From Ephydatia muelleri (taxonomy: Eukaryota; Porifera; Demospongiae; Spongillida; Spongillidae), in the NCBI GenBank assembly GCA_013339895.1, contig JABACO010000010.1, positions 2,330,788 to 2,394,787 on the forward strand: a stretch of 64,000 bases of DNA, written 5' to 3'. The position numbers and the translations under genes are program-made. Positions 36,785-48,160 of the stretch are shown here, piece after piece. The notes beneath the pieces are model-generated. The model saw only the letters and a list, made by a program, of their open reading frames with translations. It had not been told where the DNA came from and did no database searches. Within the stretch, counting starts at the first letter, position 1. Each line of letters opens with the position of its first letter.

Positions 36785-36888
36785 ATGAGAATGACAGCGG
36801 TGAAGCTTATAAAAGCAGTCGGGACGTAATTGAGGATCAGCTGGTACTCAAATCCGACGTCGGTACAATTCTCAACGCTGTCCAAACT

Positions 36889-37012
36889 TAGTCTCGTACC
36901 CAGACCCTTATTCCCACAGCTGCGGATGGATTACATCACCGCTACGTGAAAGAGCGTAGCGGTGATGTAATCCATCCGCAGCTGTGGAAATAAGGGTCTG
37001 GGTACGAGATTA
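36889..37012. mobile_element. MULE-type foldback MITE (124 bp) with 9-bp TSD
   Basis: Near-perfect palindrome TAGTCTCGTACCCAGACCC...GGGTCTGGGTACGAGATTA. It is flanked by GTCCAAACT at 36880-36888 and 37013-37021. Nine-bp duplications point to Mutator-like transposition. Confidence 0.9.
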
Positions 37013-37329
37013 GTCCAAACTCACACCCCTGACAGTCCATACCTCTGCTCTCTAAACGGCAACCAGTCTAACAGGGGCGGCGATACGATGCTGAGAAGTA
37101 CGAACATCACCTCCAGAGCGACCAGCTGCTTCCCGCGCAGTCTGCCGCGGCAGAAGAGTGGCGCCAAGTGCACGTGCTTTCGAAGTATCGCCAAATGGAG
37201 GAAGACGATAACGGAGAAAGTGAAGAATAGTTCGGTAATGGAGGCCCACTGGGACAGGAACCCTAGAGCAGCGCAGATATTATCGTGTGTGGCGTACTCG
37301 GTAAATATCTTGTCCACTCCGGCCGCTAG

Positions 37330-37439
37330 TAGTCTCGTACCCAGACCCACCAGGACGTAAGTGTTTATTGCTTACACTACGACCTGTCGTAGTGTAAGCG
37401 ATAAACACTTACGTCATGGTGGGTCTGGGTACGAGACTA
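37330..37439. mobile_element. MULE-type foldback MITE (110 bp) with 9-bp TSD
   Basis: Near-perfect palindrome with the same TAGTCTCGTACCCAGACCC termini but a different inner sequence (ACGTAAGTGTTTAT arms). It is flanked by GGCCGCTAG at 37321-37329 and 37440-37448. Confidence 0.9.
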
Positions 37440-37699
37440 GGCCGCTAGCGTGAGAAGGTAGGTTTGCGTTGCGAGGACAAGATAAAGGTACTGCCTCTGG
37501 GTGGCAGTCTTGAACAGTCGGTGGGCACAAACGAGCGCCAAAATAGGGAAGGTCAGGAGAAGACATATTAGTGAGGTGGCAATGCGAGCGAGGGCCAAAT
37601 CGTGGTTTCGTTGATCGGCTTCTTGTGTTTGGTTGTAACACATGCTCTTGTTCATGGCCAGAGCTGCATAATACATCCAAAATAAAAATGAAAACGTTT

Positions 37700-37830
37700 T
37701 AAGTCCACCCTATTGACAATTGGCATGTGATGAAGCCATGTATGCAATTGATAATTTTAGCGACAAATGACTCATAAACTTAATAATAATAACTCGGCAT
37801 GTCCAACGTGGCAATGCAGCTTCTGTGTTG
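37700..37830. other. Empty insertion site of the RAG1-N-like transposon (unit A4)
   Basis: GAAGCCATG joins directly to TATGCAATTGATAATTTTAG at 37740/37741. In A2 the same two flanks are separated by the 4-kb element. The following ~90 bases match A2 57904-57970. Confidence 0.75.
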
Positions 37831-38040
37831 GGAACAATATAGATGGACAGTGAAGAGGAAGAGTTTTTAGTATAAAAATTGTTGTATTGTATGAGTGAGT
37901 GAGTGCGTTACGATAAGTAAATGTTAGGTCGTGTTTTTGTTAGCCATATTTGTATGTTTATTATAATATAAAAAAAAATACTCAGCATTGAAATTCAATA
38001 ATAATATATTCTTTTAAATAACCTGCTAATGTCAAGCTAC

Positions 38041-38340
38041 AAAATCAACTAGGTGGAAAGATCTTGTACATGTGATGATTGCTCTGGCAATTGATCTTGA
38101 ATTAGTAATTTGCATATTAATGAATCCAAACTATACATATCTCTTGCTGTGGAATCGTATGGTGCATGGGGCAGAGAAGCCCAGATGTGTTTCACACTTC
38201 TTGCCACACGACTGGCTGTTCACAATTCAAGCAGCAATTCAAAGATGATTTTCGAGCTGTACAGCCGACTGAACCTGGCTCTGACTAGATCAGTTGCCAG
38301 AGCAATCATCACAAGATCTTTCAACCTAGTTGATTAAACC
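38041..38340 (+). pseudogene. Retroelement tail fragment with inverted ends
   Basis: The plus strand reads ISLAVESYGAWGREAQMCFT, SKMIFELYSRLNLALTRSV and ARAIITRSF to a stop at 38335. It is the same tail family as 20435-20903. AACTAGGTGGAAAGATCTTG at 38048 is complementary to AAGATCTTTCAACCTAGTT at the other end, which may reflect a foldback or twin-priming-like insertion. Confidence 0.6.
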
Positions 38341-38456
38341 ATTCGTGGACACTGTATAAAATCGACGTTGCGATGAGCTCATTTGCAAAGCAACAGAATT
38401 ATCAATTGCATTCATGGCTTCATCATACGCCAATTGCCCTTTTTAATGGCAAATAC

Positions 38457-38755
38457 AACAAGTAAATAAAAACCTTCTCTAACGAGAAAGTTGGTGGGCA
38501 TATAGGATTGACAATGTTGGTGTAAAAAGCACGGAAACAAGTGTGACAGAAATGTTACTGGAAAATTGAAATAGGCCTATATTTAGCCCAGTCACATTTA
38601 GGCAGCGCACGCCTGAGAAAATGGGCTAAATATAGGCCTATTTCAATTTTCCAGTAACATTTCTGTCACACTTGTTTCCGTGCTTTTTACACCAACATTG
38701 TCAATCCTATATGCCCACCAACTTTCTCGTTAGAGAAGGTTTTTATTTACTTGTT
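38457..38755. repeat. Near-perfect 299-bp hairpin
   Basis: Two arms of about 135 bp (AACAAGTAAATAAAAACCTT... and its complement) are separated by a loop of about 30 bases (CAGTCACATTTAGGCAGCGC...). I see few if any mismatches along the arms. Transcription of either strand would give long double-stranded RNA. It could be a young foldback MITE; no clear target duplication was found. Confidence 0.9.
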
Positions 38756-38789
38756 TCATAAGGTTTTTTTTCTCCGTGTCAACGAAGCT

Positions 38790-39306
38790 TCATAACTGTA
38801 ATGTGATGAGGAACGATGCTGGCGGTGGCCGTGGGTCCAGCGCTGCTGCAGGCGGTGGCGGGGCTTCTGCTGGCGGTGCCCGTGGGTCCAGCGCTGCTGC
38901 AGGCGGCGGCGGCGGCACTTCTGCTGGCGGTGGCGGATCTTGGACATCCTCGTCAAAGAAGTCTATCCCTATCATTAAGTTGTCTTCAGCCATCTAGGTC
39001 CACTCCATATCGCTGCCTTTTAGCAGCACGGTTCTCCTCGAGGTCCTCTCCATATCGCTGCCTTTTAGCAGCACGCTTAGGTTCAATATTTGCGATGTAG
39101 CTCTCGCGTACAGAGGCCTTCTTTTTTTCAGGATCGGCCTTGTAGCTCTCGCGTACAGAGGCCTTCTTTTTTTCAGGGTCGGCCTTGTAGCGCTCTCGGG
39201 CTTTAGCCTTGTTCTCTTCTTGCTTTTGGAGGTATTCCGCTCGTTGCTTCGTTCTCTTCTTTCGATTACGCGAAGGCATTTTTAGAAAAACAACTTCACT
39301 AGCCAA
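38790..39306 (-). pseudogene. Basic repeat protein (YKADPEKKKASVR repeats), probably a transposon-associated N-terminal fragment
   Basis: From 39306 (alternative Met at about 39279, MPSRNRKKRTKQRAEY) an open frame encodes Lys/Arg-rich repeats (SYKADPEKKKASVRESY, then KRAAKRQRYGEDLEENR) to a stop at 38986. Directly downstream in another frame is a Pro/Ala-rich repeat (PPPPAEVPPPP, AAALDPR) to 38790, so a frameshift probably splits one protein. I associate such repeats with N-terminal regions of many sponge predicted proteins. Function unknown. Confidence 0.5.
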
Positions 39307-39309
39307 AAT

Positions 39310-39789
39310 AAGTAACGACTAAACTGACACCAAAATAAATTTTGTGCCTGTTGGAGTATTTATACTGCCTAAAATTATCCATACTCCTGTATTTAGAACA
39401 TAGTAATATACCCATACCGTATATAGTACTTTTTCGTTGTAGCTTCTTTATTACCTTAAGGGGCACCGCGCCGGTAAATTCTGAAGCGATTGGTACTATC
39501 GCCGTTCTTTAAAACCATTCCTAGCGTGAGTTATACTTGACGGAGAAGAAGACGACGACGACCAACAATTTTTTTGGGCATGGGCACGAGAAACAGGTTC
39601 TTAGTTGGTCTAGAAGGGCATAGTTTTATGACATGAAACTAGCACCAAAACGTAGATCTTGGTGTTGTCGTTCGATTGCTGCAAAGAGAAAAGCTATCCG
39701 TTTCTTCGTTGTCCCTCGCGACGCAACTGAAAATTTTTAATGACATTCATGACTCCTCAATCAATCCTATATTGAACCTGCTGACGCAG
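39310..39789. other. No recognised feature
   Basis: No coding sequence or repeat structure I can name between the basic repeat protein and the unit A4 right arm. Confidence 0.4.
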
Positions 39790-40127
39790 GTTCAGATTAG
39801 AGAAACATAATTCAAAAACTCAATCACTGCAGCGATAATCGACTACATGAATTAATTAACTTTAATAGTCCACTCTCTTAATTGTATTGTTATCAAGTTT
39901 GATTTGAATTATTTAATAACCAAAATGTTGAAATTGAACTAATTAAATTACATTAAAATTTGGACTTTATTGACATAACTCCATCATCTTAACTGATACA
40001 GGTACATTATTGGTTCATGTTATTGTTGTTGACTTTGGTTAATATTAAAAGCACTTAGTTTAGTTTGCACTATTTATAATTTACCTGATCATTGTAGTGC
40101 ATACCTTGTAATAAGCTAAGTAACCAT
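39790..40127. repeat. Right arm of duplicated unit A4
   Basis: Closely matches A2 58285-58640 and A1 15570-15758 plus 16193-16275 (TTGAATTATTTAATAACC, GGTACATTATTGGTTCAT, GCACTATTTATAATTTACC). It ends where the gypsy insertion begins. Confidence 0.75.
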
Positions 40128-40161
40128 TATTTTTTATAATCGCCACATATTCTGATACTTC

Positions 40162-40269
40162 TGTTATAACGTGAGACGAACGATCGCGCAGGATTCACAC
40201 GCTAACACAAAACTCTAATATTTCACGTGTCCCATCCAATCAATGCACACTCTATGAATACACGTTACA
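40162..40269 (-). repeat. Putative short gypsy LTR (3' LTR of minus-strand element)
   Basis: Read on the minus strand it begins TGTAACGTG and ends CACGTTATAACA, with a purine tract (GAGAGAGAGCAA) immediately before it. Only 108 bp, so it may be partial. No second LTR was found for comparison. Confidence 0.4.
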
Positions 40270-43200
40270 TTGCTCTCTCTCTAGCTCAGAGCATCCATGC
40301 GATGGTACTTTATGTTCATGAAGTGAATCGCTGAGGTGGTTTTAGTGTATGTCGAGGTCGTAGTTCACGCAACCGCGAATTGTTACTCTCAACCGTGGCT
40401 GTAGGATCAGCACTGACAGTAGCAGGGTGCACTTCTTCGTTTGAAGGTAATTCCCCATCCAGAGTCTCTGCTTGGTCTCCGTCTGCTGGTTGCACTTCAA
40501 TGACGACACCGCCTAAATTATCTGCAGGAACTTCAACAAGGGGCGGTGCATTAGTATCAGCCTGCTGGACAAGTAATTGCCTTGCTGGCATTCCAGGATG
40601 AATCCCCACATTGTGGGAGGACGTATAGCCACCAACTTGCAATTTTGTAACATTGGCATATGTTGGCTTCAGTGTTAACTTATCGCCAACTCCTGCTATA
40701 TGTCCCACTTGCTCATCTGTACCTAAGACAGTTGGTGTCTCCTGCTGGGTTCTCCTGGACTGTTGTTGACTAGGTGTACCATAGCATAATTTCAGCCGAT
40801 TTCGGTGAACAACGAGGGTCTGTGTTGACCCAATCAGCTGAATCCTGTAATTGACATCTCCAACGCGGTCTATTACAGTGTATGGTCCACGCCAAAGACA
40901 ACTCAACTTTTTGCTCACTCCTTGTTTAACTGCAGGATTGTACAGCCAGACTTGCTCACCCACCTGAAATATCCTCCCCCTCTGATTTTTGTCGTACCTA
41001 TTCTTAGCATTTGAGTGTGACAATGTGAGGTTTTCGCGAGCTAGTTTGAAGGACTCCTCCAATGACCGATGAAGATCTTGTACATACTCTGGTAGAGAAG
41101 TTGCCTTCTCATCGTCAGTAACACGTCCGAGCATTATATCCAAGGGAAGTTTTGGTGAGCGTCCAAACACCAAGTGATATGGTGAAAACCCTGTGGACTC
41201 ATGCACCGCTGTACGGTATGCCATTAAAACCTGAGGTATGTGAGTATCCCAATCTTTCTGGTTCTTGTTGACATGCTTAGCCAACATCGCTGCTATTGTC
41301 CGGTTGAACCGTTAAACTTGCCCGTTTCCCTGGGGATGATAAGCACTAGTCTGAGTTCTGTGTATGCCAAGCTTGTCACATATTTTCTGCACTACCTCTC
41401 CTCGTAGGTTGGCACCTTGATCACTGTGTAACCCTTCAGGTACCCCATAGCGACAGATCACCTCCTTGACCAGTTTATCAGCGATCACCTCTGCACCTGT
41501 TGAAGGAATGGCAAATGCCTCTACCCATTTGGAAAATACGTCAGTAACCACGAGCATATACTTTGCTCCTTTTGATGACACAGGTAATGGCCCCATAATA
41601 TCCCATGTCAGCTTTTGAAATGGCTTTTGAGCGCTGATGGTGCCCAGTGGTGCAACTGCTGGGGGTTGGGCAGCATTCCTTCTCTGGCACAAACCACATT
41701 CTTGAATCCATCTCCGCACATCATCCTCATAGCCCGTCCAGTATACACGTTCCTGAATTTTACTCAGTGTTTTCTTAAGTCCTAGGTGTCCAGATTCATC
41801 ATGCAGTTTCTTCAGCACACTATCTCGCAAAGTAACAGGAACCACAACTTGCCAAACTGGGTTATCCCCTTTAGTGGCCTGGAAACATCTGCATAAAACA
41901 CCATTTTTCACAACCAGTTCTTTCTTTAGCTTGGCTAGTTGCTGTGGTAAGTTGATATTCCGTATAATTGCTTGTATGGTCCTGGCAATAACCTCATCAT
42001 CTCTCTGGAACTTCCGAATCTGATCCTGGTCACCCAGTACATCCAGCCCAGATATGACGTTGACAAGATGTTTCTCCACACCGGGCACGCGAGAAAGGGC
42101 ATCGGCATTTCCATTACTGCGTCCCGGTTTGTAGACAATTGTAAAGTCAAACTGCTGCAAAAATAGGATCCATCGGGTGATCCGACCTCCCACATCATGC
42201 AGTCCCTTCAGTGATGTCAGAGGGTTATGGTCAGTAACAAGTTCAAATTTGAACCCATACAAGTAAGGGTAGAATTACTTGATGGCAGAGACAACTGCAA
42301 GGGCCTCCCGTTCAATGGTGGAGTAATGCCGCTGAGCTTTGTCTAGCTGACGACTCCAATAAGCAATTACTCTTTCTTTCCCCTCTTGAATCTGGCTTAG
42401 AACAGTTCCCATTGCTGTGTCCGATGCATCCGTACTAACTGTAAACATTGTGTCAAATTTTGGGTATGCCAAAATAGGGGGAGAGGTTAGGGCCTGTTTG
42501 AGCTGCACAAAGGACTCCTCACAGCATTCAGTCCACTTGCAATACTTTTCCGAGTAAGATTGTACAATGGACCTGCTATCTGTGCATAGCTTTGCACAAA
42601 TCTGCGGTAATAGTTTTCAAGACCCAAAAATGCACGCAGCTCTTCAATATTCCTTGGAGTTGGGTACTTCGTCACCGCTTCTAGTTTTGCTGGATCAGGC
42701 TGTATTCCTTTTGCTGACACAATATGGCCTAAATACTTCACCTGGGGCAGGCAGAAATGGCCAGGTTCAGACTTTGCAGAACCGAGAACATCTAAGGTGT
42801 CATCTATCCGTGGTAATGGTTGTGCATCTTTTCTTGTAACTGCATTGACTTGACGAAAATCCACACAGAATCGAGTGGAGCCATCCTTCTTCTTAACAAG
42901 CACTATCGGTGAACACCAAGGGCTCTGGCTGGGCTCTATCACTTTCTTTTCCAACATAGCATCAATGAGATCCTTCACCTCCCTTCTTTGGTTGAATGGT
43001 AATCTACGAAGTGACTGTTTAATAGGTCTAGCTTCACCTGTATCAATGTGATGGAACACCTGACTAGTGTGTCCTATATCACCATCATGTAGTAATATGA
43101 TACCCTTGTACTCACGTAATAGCCTTCTTAACTTATCTTTTTCTTCATCAATCAGTCCCTCAGTGCTCATCACCATCTGCTCCATTATGCTATCTGCTTT

Positions 43201-43634
43201 GTGTTCATGAACCACTGATATGCCAGCCACGGTGTGTTTTGCACATGTATCACCCGACTCATCCAGTGGATAAAGAGATCCGATTCTTTCATGTTTGTTG
43301 ACAATAGCAGGGACAGGTGATGGGTTACTAACATTCTACCTGCATGAGCATACGAAATCGACCTTTCCACCAACAAACCATGTCGTTTCATGAATGTTGT
43401 ACTTGGCTCTAACATCACTGCACCTGTCATGACATGCTCTTTATTTGTACCCACTGTGACCTGCATCTGAGAGTAGCCTGGAACTTCACTGATTCGCCAA
43501 AATGTGCGTGACAGACAGCAGCTGAAGTGTGGCTCTTTTCTATTTCAAATTTCACCACTGTTTCACCAGCCACCAACACCTTCATCCCCATATCAATGTG
43601 ACACCTAAAATGTGAGAGAAAATCTGCTCCTATG
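40270..43634 (-). pseudogene. Ty3/gypsy pol remnant (protease tail, RT, RNase H, integrase)
   Basis: Reading leftwards: a protease-region end (IGADFLSHF, about 43625), RT from 43230 (TRFCVDFRQVNAV, YLGHIVSAKGIQPDPAK), RNase H (PILAYPKFDTMFTVSTDASD, 42508-42275; TIVYKPGRSNGNADALSRV), integrase zinc motif (H-H-C-C around DESGHLGLKKT and CGLCQR), core (KLTWDIMGPLP, PEGLHSDQGAN, YHPQGNGQV) and C-terminal part to 40316. The RT palm between VLGSAK and SEPGHF is deleted, removing the YxDD catalytic motif. Stops at about 42270 and 41310 split the frames. It is non-functional, and the 5' end and gag are absent. Confidence 0.85.
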
Positions 43635-44731
43635 AGACAAAAAAAGGAAACAAGTACATTCTGGCAATTGGAGACTATTTTACCAAGTGGAAGGAGGCTT
43701 ACCCATTGCCAAATATGGAAGCCATGACAGTGGCTAGGCATTTGGTGAGTGAGTTTATGTGTCGATTTGGTGTACCAGAGCAGCTCCACTCTGATCAAGG
43801 GAGAAACTTTGAATCCGGGGTTATAAAGGGTATCTGTGAGCTTCTGCAGGTTAGGAAAACTCGAACCACTCCCTACCACCCTCAGTCAGATGGAATGGTT
43901 GAACGATTCAATAGGACCTTATTGAATTTACTAAGTTCATCTGTCAGTGAGAATGAGCGTGATTGGGATGTGAAACTGCCTGTTTTATTGTTTGCATATA
44001 GAACATCTGTTCATGAAACCACAGGTGTAACCCCATTTAGCATGATGCTTGGAAGAGAGGCACGGCTGCCAGAAGACCTTATATATGGTCTACCAGTAGG
44101 TGGTGCTCCTGTTCCACAGGGAGGACGAGAGTATGTTGAGCACCTAAAGAAGGCTATGCAGAATGCTTACAAGAGCATACGAGATGAGGTGTGGAAAGAA
44201 ATGCAGCACCAAAAGAATGTATATGATGAAAGGCAAAATGAGCGTCAGTGCTACCAGAAGGGTGATTTTGTATGGCTCCACTGTCCTGCTGTTCCAAGAG
44301 GTCATTCTCCTAAGTTCCACCGACCATGGCAAGGGCCATATGAAGTAGAAGAGAAGCTTGGCGATGTGGTGTATCGAATACGGAAGAACCGTCAAGCTAA
44401 GCAACTTACAGTTCATTTTAACAGACTTAAGCCATACACCCAACCAGTAATGGGTCATCCAACAGGTGAAACCATTGAAGAACAGAGGAAACCAGAAGGG
44501 AGAAGAGGAGAGCCTGTCAACAGAGAGGACTATCTGGATGAAGAGATGTTTATAGTCACAAGTGAACCAGCCAGACCTGTTGTAACCTCTGAACGGATGC
44601 CAGAAGCAAACACAGAGACACCTACTCCTCAAGAGCCACAGTGCAACGTGCCTATTCCCACAGACCATCAGCCTGATGTACCACAACTGAGGCGTTCTAC
44701 ACGGGTACGGCGACCCCCTGACCGGTTATGA
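43635..44731 (+). pseudogene. Ty3/gypsy integrase fragment, 5'-truncated
   Basis: Begins inside the integrase core (ILAIGDYFTKWKEAYPLPNM) and runs open for more than 340 codons: EQLHSDQGRNF, TTPYHPQSDGMVERFNRTL, FAYRTSVHETTG and a C-terminal GDFVWLH/PWQGPYEVEEKL region to a stop at 44731. It belongs to a different gypsy clade from the minus-strand element, head-to-head with it at 43634/43635. No zinc motif or RT. Confidence 0.85.
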
Positions 44732-44768
44732 TAACTGTGTGGACACAGTCTGAGGAAGAGGGGAGCAG

Positions 44769-44970
44769 TGTAATGTACCTGGAGCCAGACATATCTGGAG
44801 CCAGACAGTCTATTGCACACGGCACTTGTAGTACCATAACTGCATCTTATGTGCTGTAGTATTTAAGTAGCATTGAATTGTATGTAATATGTTCTCTTGA
44901 TTATAATTACTTGCTACGCTACTAACGTGGCTGCAGTTGGGTTTGCGCTGCTGGTCTGTGCTACGCTACA
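44769..44970 (+). repeat. Putative 3' LTR of the 43635-44731 gypsy fragment, right edge uncertain
   Basis: TGTAATGTACC follows a purine-rich tract (GAGGAAGAGGGGAGCAG) just after the integrase stop. The right edge is blurred by the next truncated element. No matching 5' LTR. Confidence 0.45.
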
Positions 44971-44974
44971 TACG

Positions 44975-45715
44975 AAATGGATTCAAGCATGTCAGAAGTG
45001 CACCCTATCATCCGGCCACCAATGGGCTAGCTGAGCGAGCAGTTCAAACAGTCAAAGATGCCCTAAAGAAGACCTCAGGTGACATTGATACTCGTTTATC
45101 CAGATTTTTGTTTCAATATAGGCTCACACCGCATTCCTCTACTGGCCAGTCGCCTGCAAAGCTCTTACTGGGACGTGTGCCCAGGTCTCACTTGGACTCC
45201 CTTTTACCAGATGTGGCTGACAATGTGAAGCAGAATCAGCAACGGCAGAAGCAGAACCATGATCAGAGAGCAACTGAGCGTTTCTTTGGAGTCGGAGACA
45301 AAGTGTATGCTCTAAATCATAGATGTACTCCTACCTGGCTTCCAGGGATAGTATTTGCTTGCCAGGTTCCCGCTCTTTGACTATCAAGTTCAGTGATTAA
45401 CGCGAGTCCAGATACCATGCAGATCACGTTAGGGCTCGTGAACAAGATGGGAGAGGAGGCAAAGAAGATGAAGACGAAGATGATTCCTCACCAACTGAGT
45501 GTATTCAAGACCAAGAAGAGGAAACCTTGTTGGCTACATATCAGAATCAGGCCCCACCTGCAAACACTCACAGGGAGGATACTCCACCAGCCCCAACACC
45601 TCCACCCGAGGAAGTACATGTTCACCCACAGCCTGCTTCAGTTGAGGTGAGATCTCAAGCAGCTCCTATATTACGTCGCTCAACCCGTCTTCGTCATCCT
45701 CCAGATCGGTTGTGA
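44975..45715 (+). pseudogene. Third Ty3/gypsy integrase C-terminal fragment
   Basis: The frame from about 44975 has HVRSAPYHPATNGLAERAVQ, FLFQYRLTPHSSTGQSPAKL and GVGDKVYALNH to 45380. It shifts and ends ILRRSTRLRHPPDRL at 45715. NGLAERAVQ-type integrases differ from the preceding fragment's clade. 5'-truncated and frameshifted. Confidence 0.8.
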
Positions 45716-45731
45716 ATATGAAGGGAGGAAG

Positions 45732-46034
45732 TGTGGTAATGGGACTTAATGTGTTAGTACAATAGGACTTGTAAGGTCTCACATGTGGAAGAAGTTCAAG
45801 GTGTAATGGACATGCGCAGTTGGGAATGATTGCTACTACTTAATAACCCGCCAGACTCTTATCTCGCTCTCTCTCGGCGGGTCTGCAACAACGGCGCTGG
45901 ATGCTGTTCCTTGTCAGCGTGCGCACTGGTTACTTCCTCCTTTGTATAGTTGTGTGCTTTGTGATTGTTAATATTTGATATCTTCTCTGTTCCTACGAGC
46001 GCCTCGCGTTACGTACTCAGTTGGAGTTATCACA
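45732..46034 (+). repeat. 3' LTR of the third gypsy fragment
   Basis: 303 bp from TGTGGTAATGG to GTTATCACA, with matching inverted termini (TGTGRTAA). It is preceded by the polypurine tract AAGGGAGGAAG right after the integrase stop codon. Confidence 0.7.
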
Positions 46035-46886
46035 CCTTCAGAAACGAATATCTTGGGAACTAACTTGAAGTGATGATCGCGGCTTCAGTTTATATTGTTG
46101 AAACCCTTCGTTTCTACTTCTAACAATTTCTCTGTTGCCATGTTTAGCTTGGGTTTGGACAACTCTACATTATTTCAACGGAAATACTTAGGCATTAAAT
46201 CGGTTACTATAAAAGCAGACTGGATTAACGTTGGTTTCGTTCTACTGAATGGTCGCGTGCACTTTTTGTGGCGAATGTAAAGATTCTATACCAGCAGAAC
46301 AATACTCCATGCGCAGCCGGGCAACCAAGCACTATCGTTCTATACGTACTGCCATGGCGCAAGTGTGGCACATGCAGAATCGGGTCAAAAACACATTGGA
46401 CGGAATTTCGCACCATCTTCTGCCCATTCAGATGTGGCGAAGCTAAGTCAACTAATCTCAGCGCATTTGGTATGTGTCCAAAATTACGACCATCTACTGT
46501 TTTGACATACATTGCAGAAATTCATTTTTCGGAATTTGACAACCTGTCACAACCACATATTTTTGTGTGTTTTAGCGGGCTTGGCCCAATTAACCTGCGC
46601 AATCAGTCAAGTTATCATGTGAATATATCCCCCTCGAAGTCGATTACGGATAACCCCAAGGATGAGTTACGTCCATTTGAAATTTTGAAGGAACAGTCTC
46701 GTTCCCAGTCTTACCGTTAGAACCGAGGACTCTGATGGTAGCGGCAGCTGCGATGTGGGTCTGCATGAGCATGCCTGTGACGAATGAGGGAAATCCACCA
46801 TGTATCGATCATGCACATGTATTTGATGCAATGATAAATTATAAATAAGTGGAATGTGCAAGTACCAGTGGCCCACACTACGCACC
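46035..46886. other. Unassigned stretch between gypsy LTR and hAT-like element
   Basis: Contains overlapping open stretches on the plus strand (46249-46446 and 46268-46720). The first starts MVACTFCGECKDSIPAEQ and could be a zinc-binding exon, but I recognise no family and see no supporting splice pattern. Confidence 0.3.
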
Positions 46887-46894
46887 ATTTCGAA

Positions 46895-47616
46895 TAGGGT
46901 GTGTAACCTTTTTCATAAATCAAAATCGATTATTTCGACTATATGAAAAAATCTCCAATCGATTTTTCAGGTTTATAGCCACTTGCAAATCGGTTATTAG
47001 AAATGATTTTGGCGATTATTGCACTATTAATTAGCCAACAATTTTGTTTTTCCTTCTTTTGATATTGGTACGCGATAAATCACAGTTTCTCTAGCCTAAT
47101 ACACGTATCGCCAGTTTCATTGCTTATCAGCAGCATATATGCCAAATTTAAATCATTAAAACAACAGTTACACGTGCCCTATAAGATCTACACAGGAACT
47201 GGGATTGAGGTGCCTATACTGCAGACTGCCAGAGAAAGCGCGAACGTATTTAAATTGCCGTGCCCACTGCGCGTGCACGGCGTATTTAATTTTTGGGGGA
47301 GGGCACTGATGGTTAGGTCCCCAGACTAAGTGTTGATTACATCAACAATGTTTCTGTGTAGCGATTAATTAACCCGTTAGTAAGCCTTTGTACGGGCAGG
47401 AAAAGCGAAGGGCATATAAAACAGGTAATCGATTTCCTACCGATTTCTGTGTCTGAAGGAAACGAATATCGACTAAGAAAAACAGAATTGGTTATCTCGA
47501 CTAGAGGAAACTCTGAAATCGGTAACCTGCTGTTCTACTAAATGTATAGTCGACCGAATAGGTAATCGCGAATAATCGATTAACCTACAAAACCTGAAAA
47601 TCGGTTACACACCCTA
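46895..47616. mobile_element. hAT-like non-autonomous element with 8-bp TSD
   Basis: Termini TAGGGTGTGTAACC and GGTTACACACCCTA. The 8-mer ATTTCGAA is duplicated perfectly at 46887-46894 and 47617-47624. The interior repeats ATCGATTA/AATCGGTTA motifs and encodes nothing recognisable. Eight-bp duplications suit hAT (or KDZ) transposition. Confidence 0.8.
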
Positions 47617-47624
47617 ATTTCGAA

Positions 47625-48160
47625 ACTGCAAAGTAAAGGTAAAAAAATGGGCATGGTTCTTTCATGTCTGAAATATTTACATGCCCCGGCTCAAGCCCAA
47701 GTCAAGTTCAATGTACCTTCTTTTTTTTTTCACTAAAACCCCGCACCCCCACCCCCTGCCCCCCATCGTCAGCTGAAATGACTCATCTCAACGTATTCTA
47801 TTTGCGGATAATTTCCTGTATTGCAAACACCTGAATGCAGATCTGTCGTGTTCAGAAGTCTTACAGTGTCTTACATACAATTAAATAAAATACACAAACA
47901 TTCATTTTAAACGTTAGGTATTAATTTATACTTGTGTATTGTTATAATAAGTGCTTACATCAAGCTCCTATGAAATTAAAGCCAAATATTCAAGAAAGAA
48001 GGATGATGTTATCCCTAATTACAAGAAACCTGACATAGAGAATGAGCGAAACAGCAGTGCTCGAACCTGAGCCAATACCGGGAGTCTCCCATACAAACTG
48101 GCGATAGCAAATAATATTATTAAATCATGCCAATAAACTGCATTCTTTGTTCTTTTGTTG
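47625..48160. other. No recognised feature
   Basis: Includes a poly-T/poly-C stretch near 47720-47765; otherwise featureless. Confidence 0.4.

Larger units (their letters stand above)
36785..37676 (-). pseudogene. 7TM receptor copy in unit A4, truncated and twice interrupted
   Basis: Starts at 37676 (MYYAALAMNKSMCYNQTQEA) and is collinear with TM1 to about TM5 of 52780-53820. The 3' part is missing beyond 36785. Two foldback MITEs split it, at 37330-37439 (after TM2) and 36889-37012 (in the loop between TM4 and TM5). Both have exact 9-bp duplications. Confidence 0.85.

Noticed and set aside
46249..46446. Zinc-binding (THAP-like) exon starting MVACTFCGECK
   Set aside because: Only a CxxCxxC start is seen; the remaining signature residues of a THAP or similar domain are not evident.
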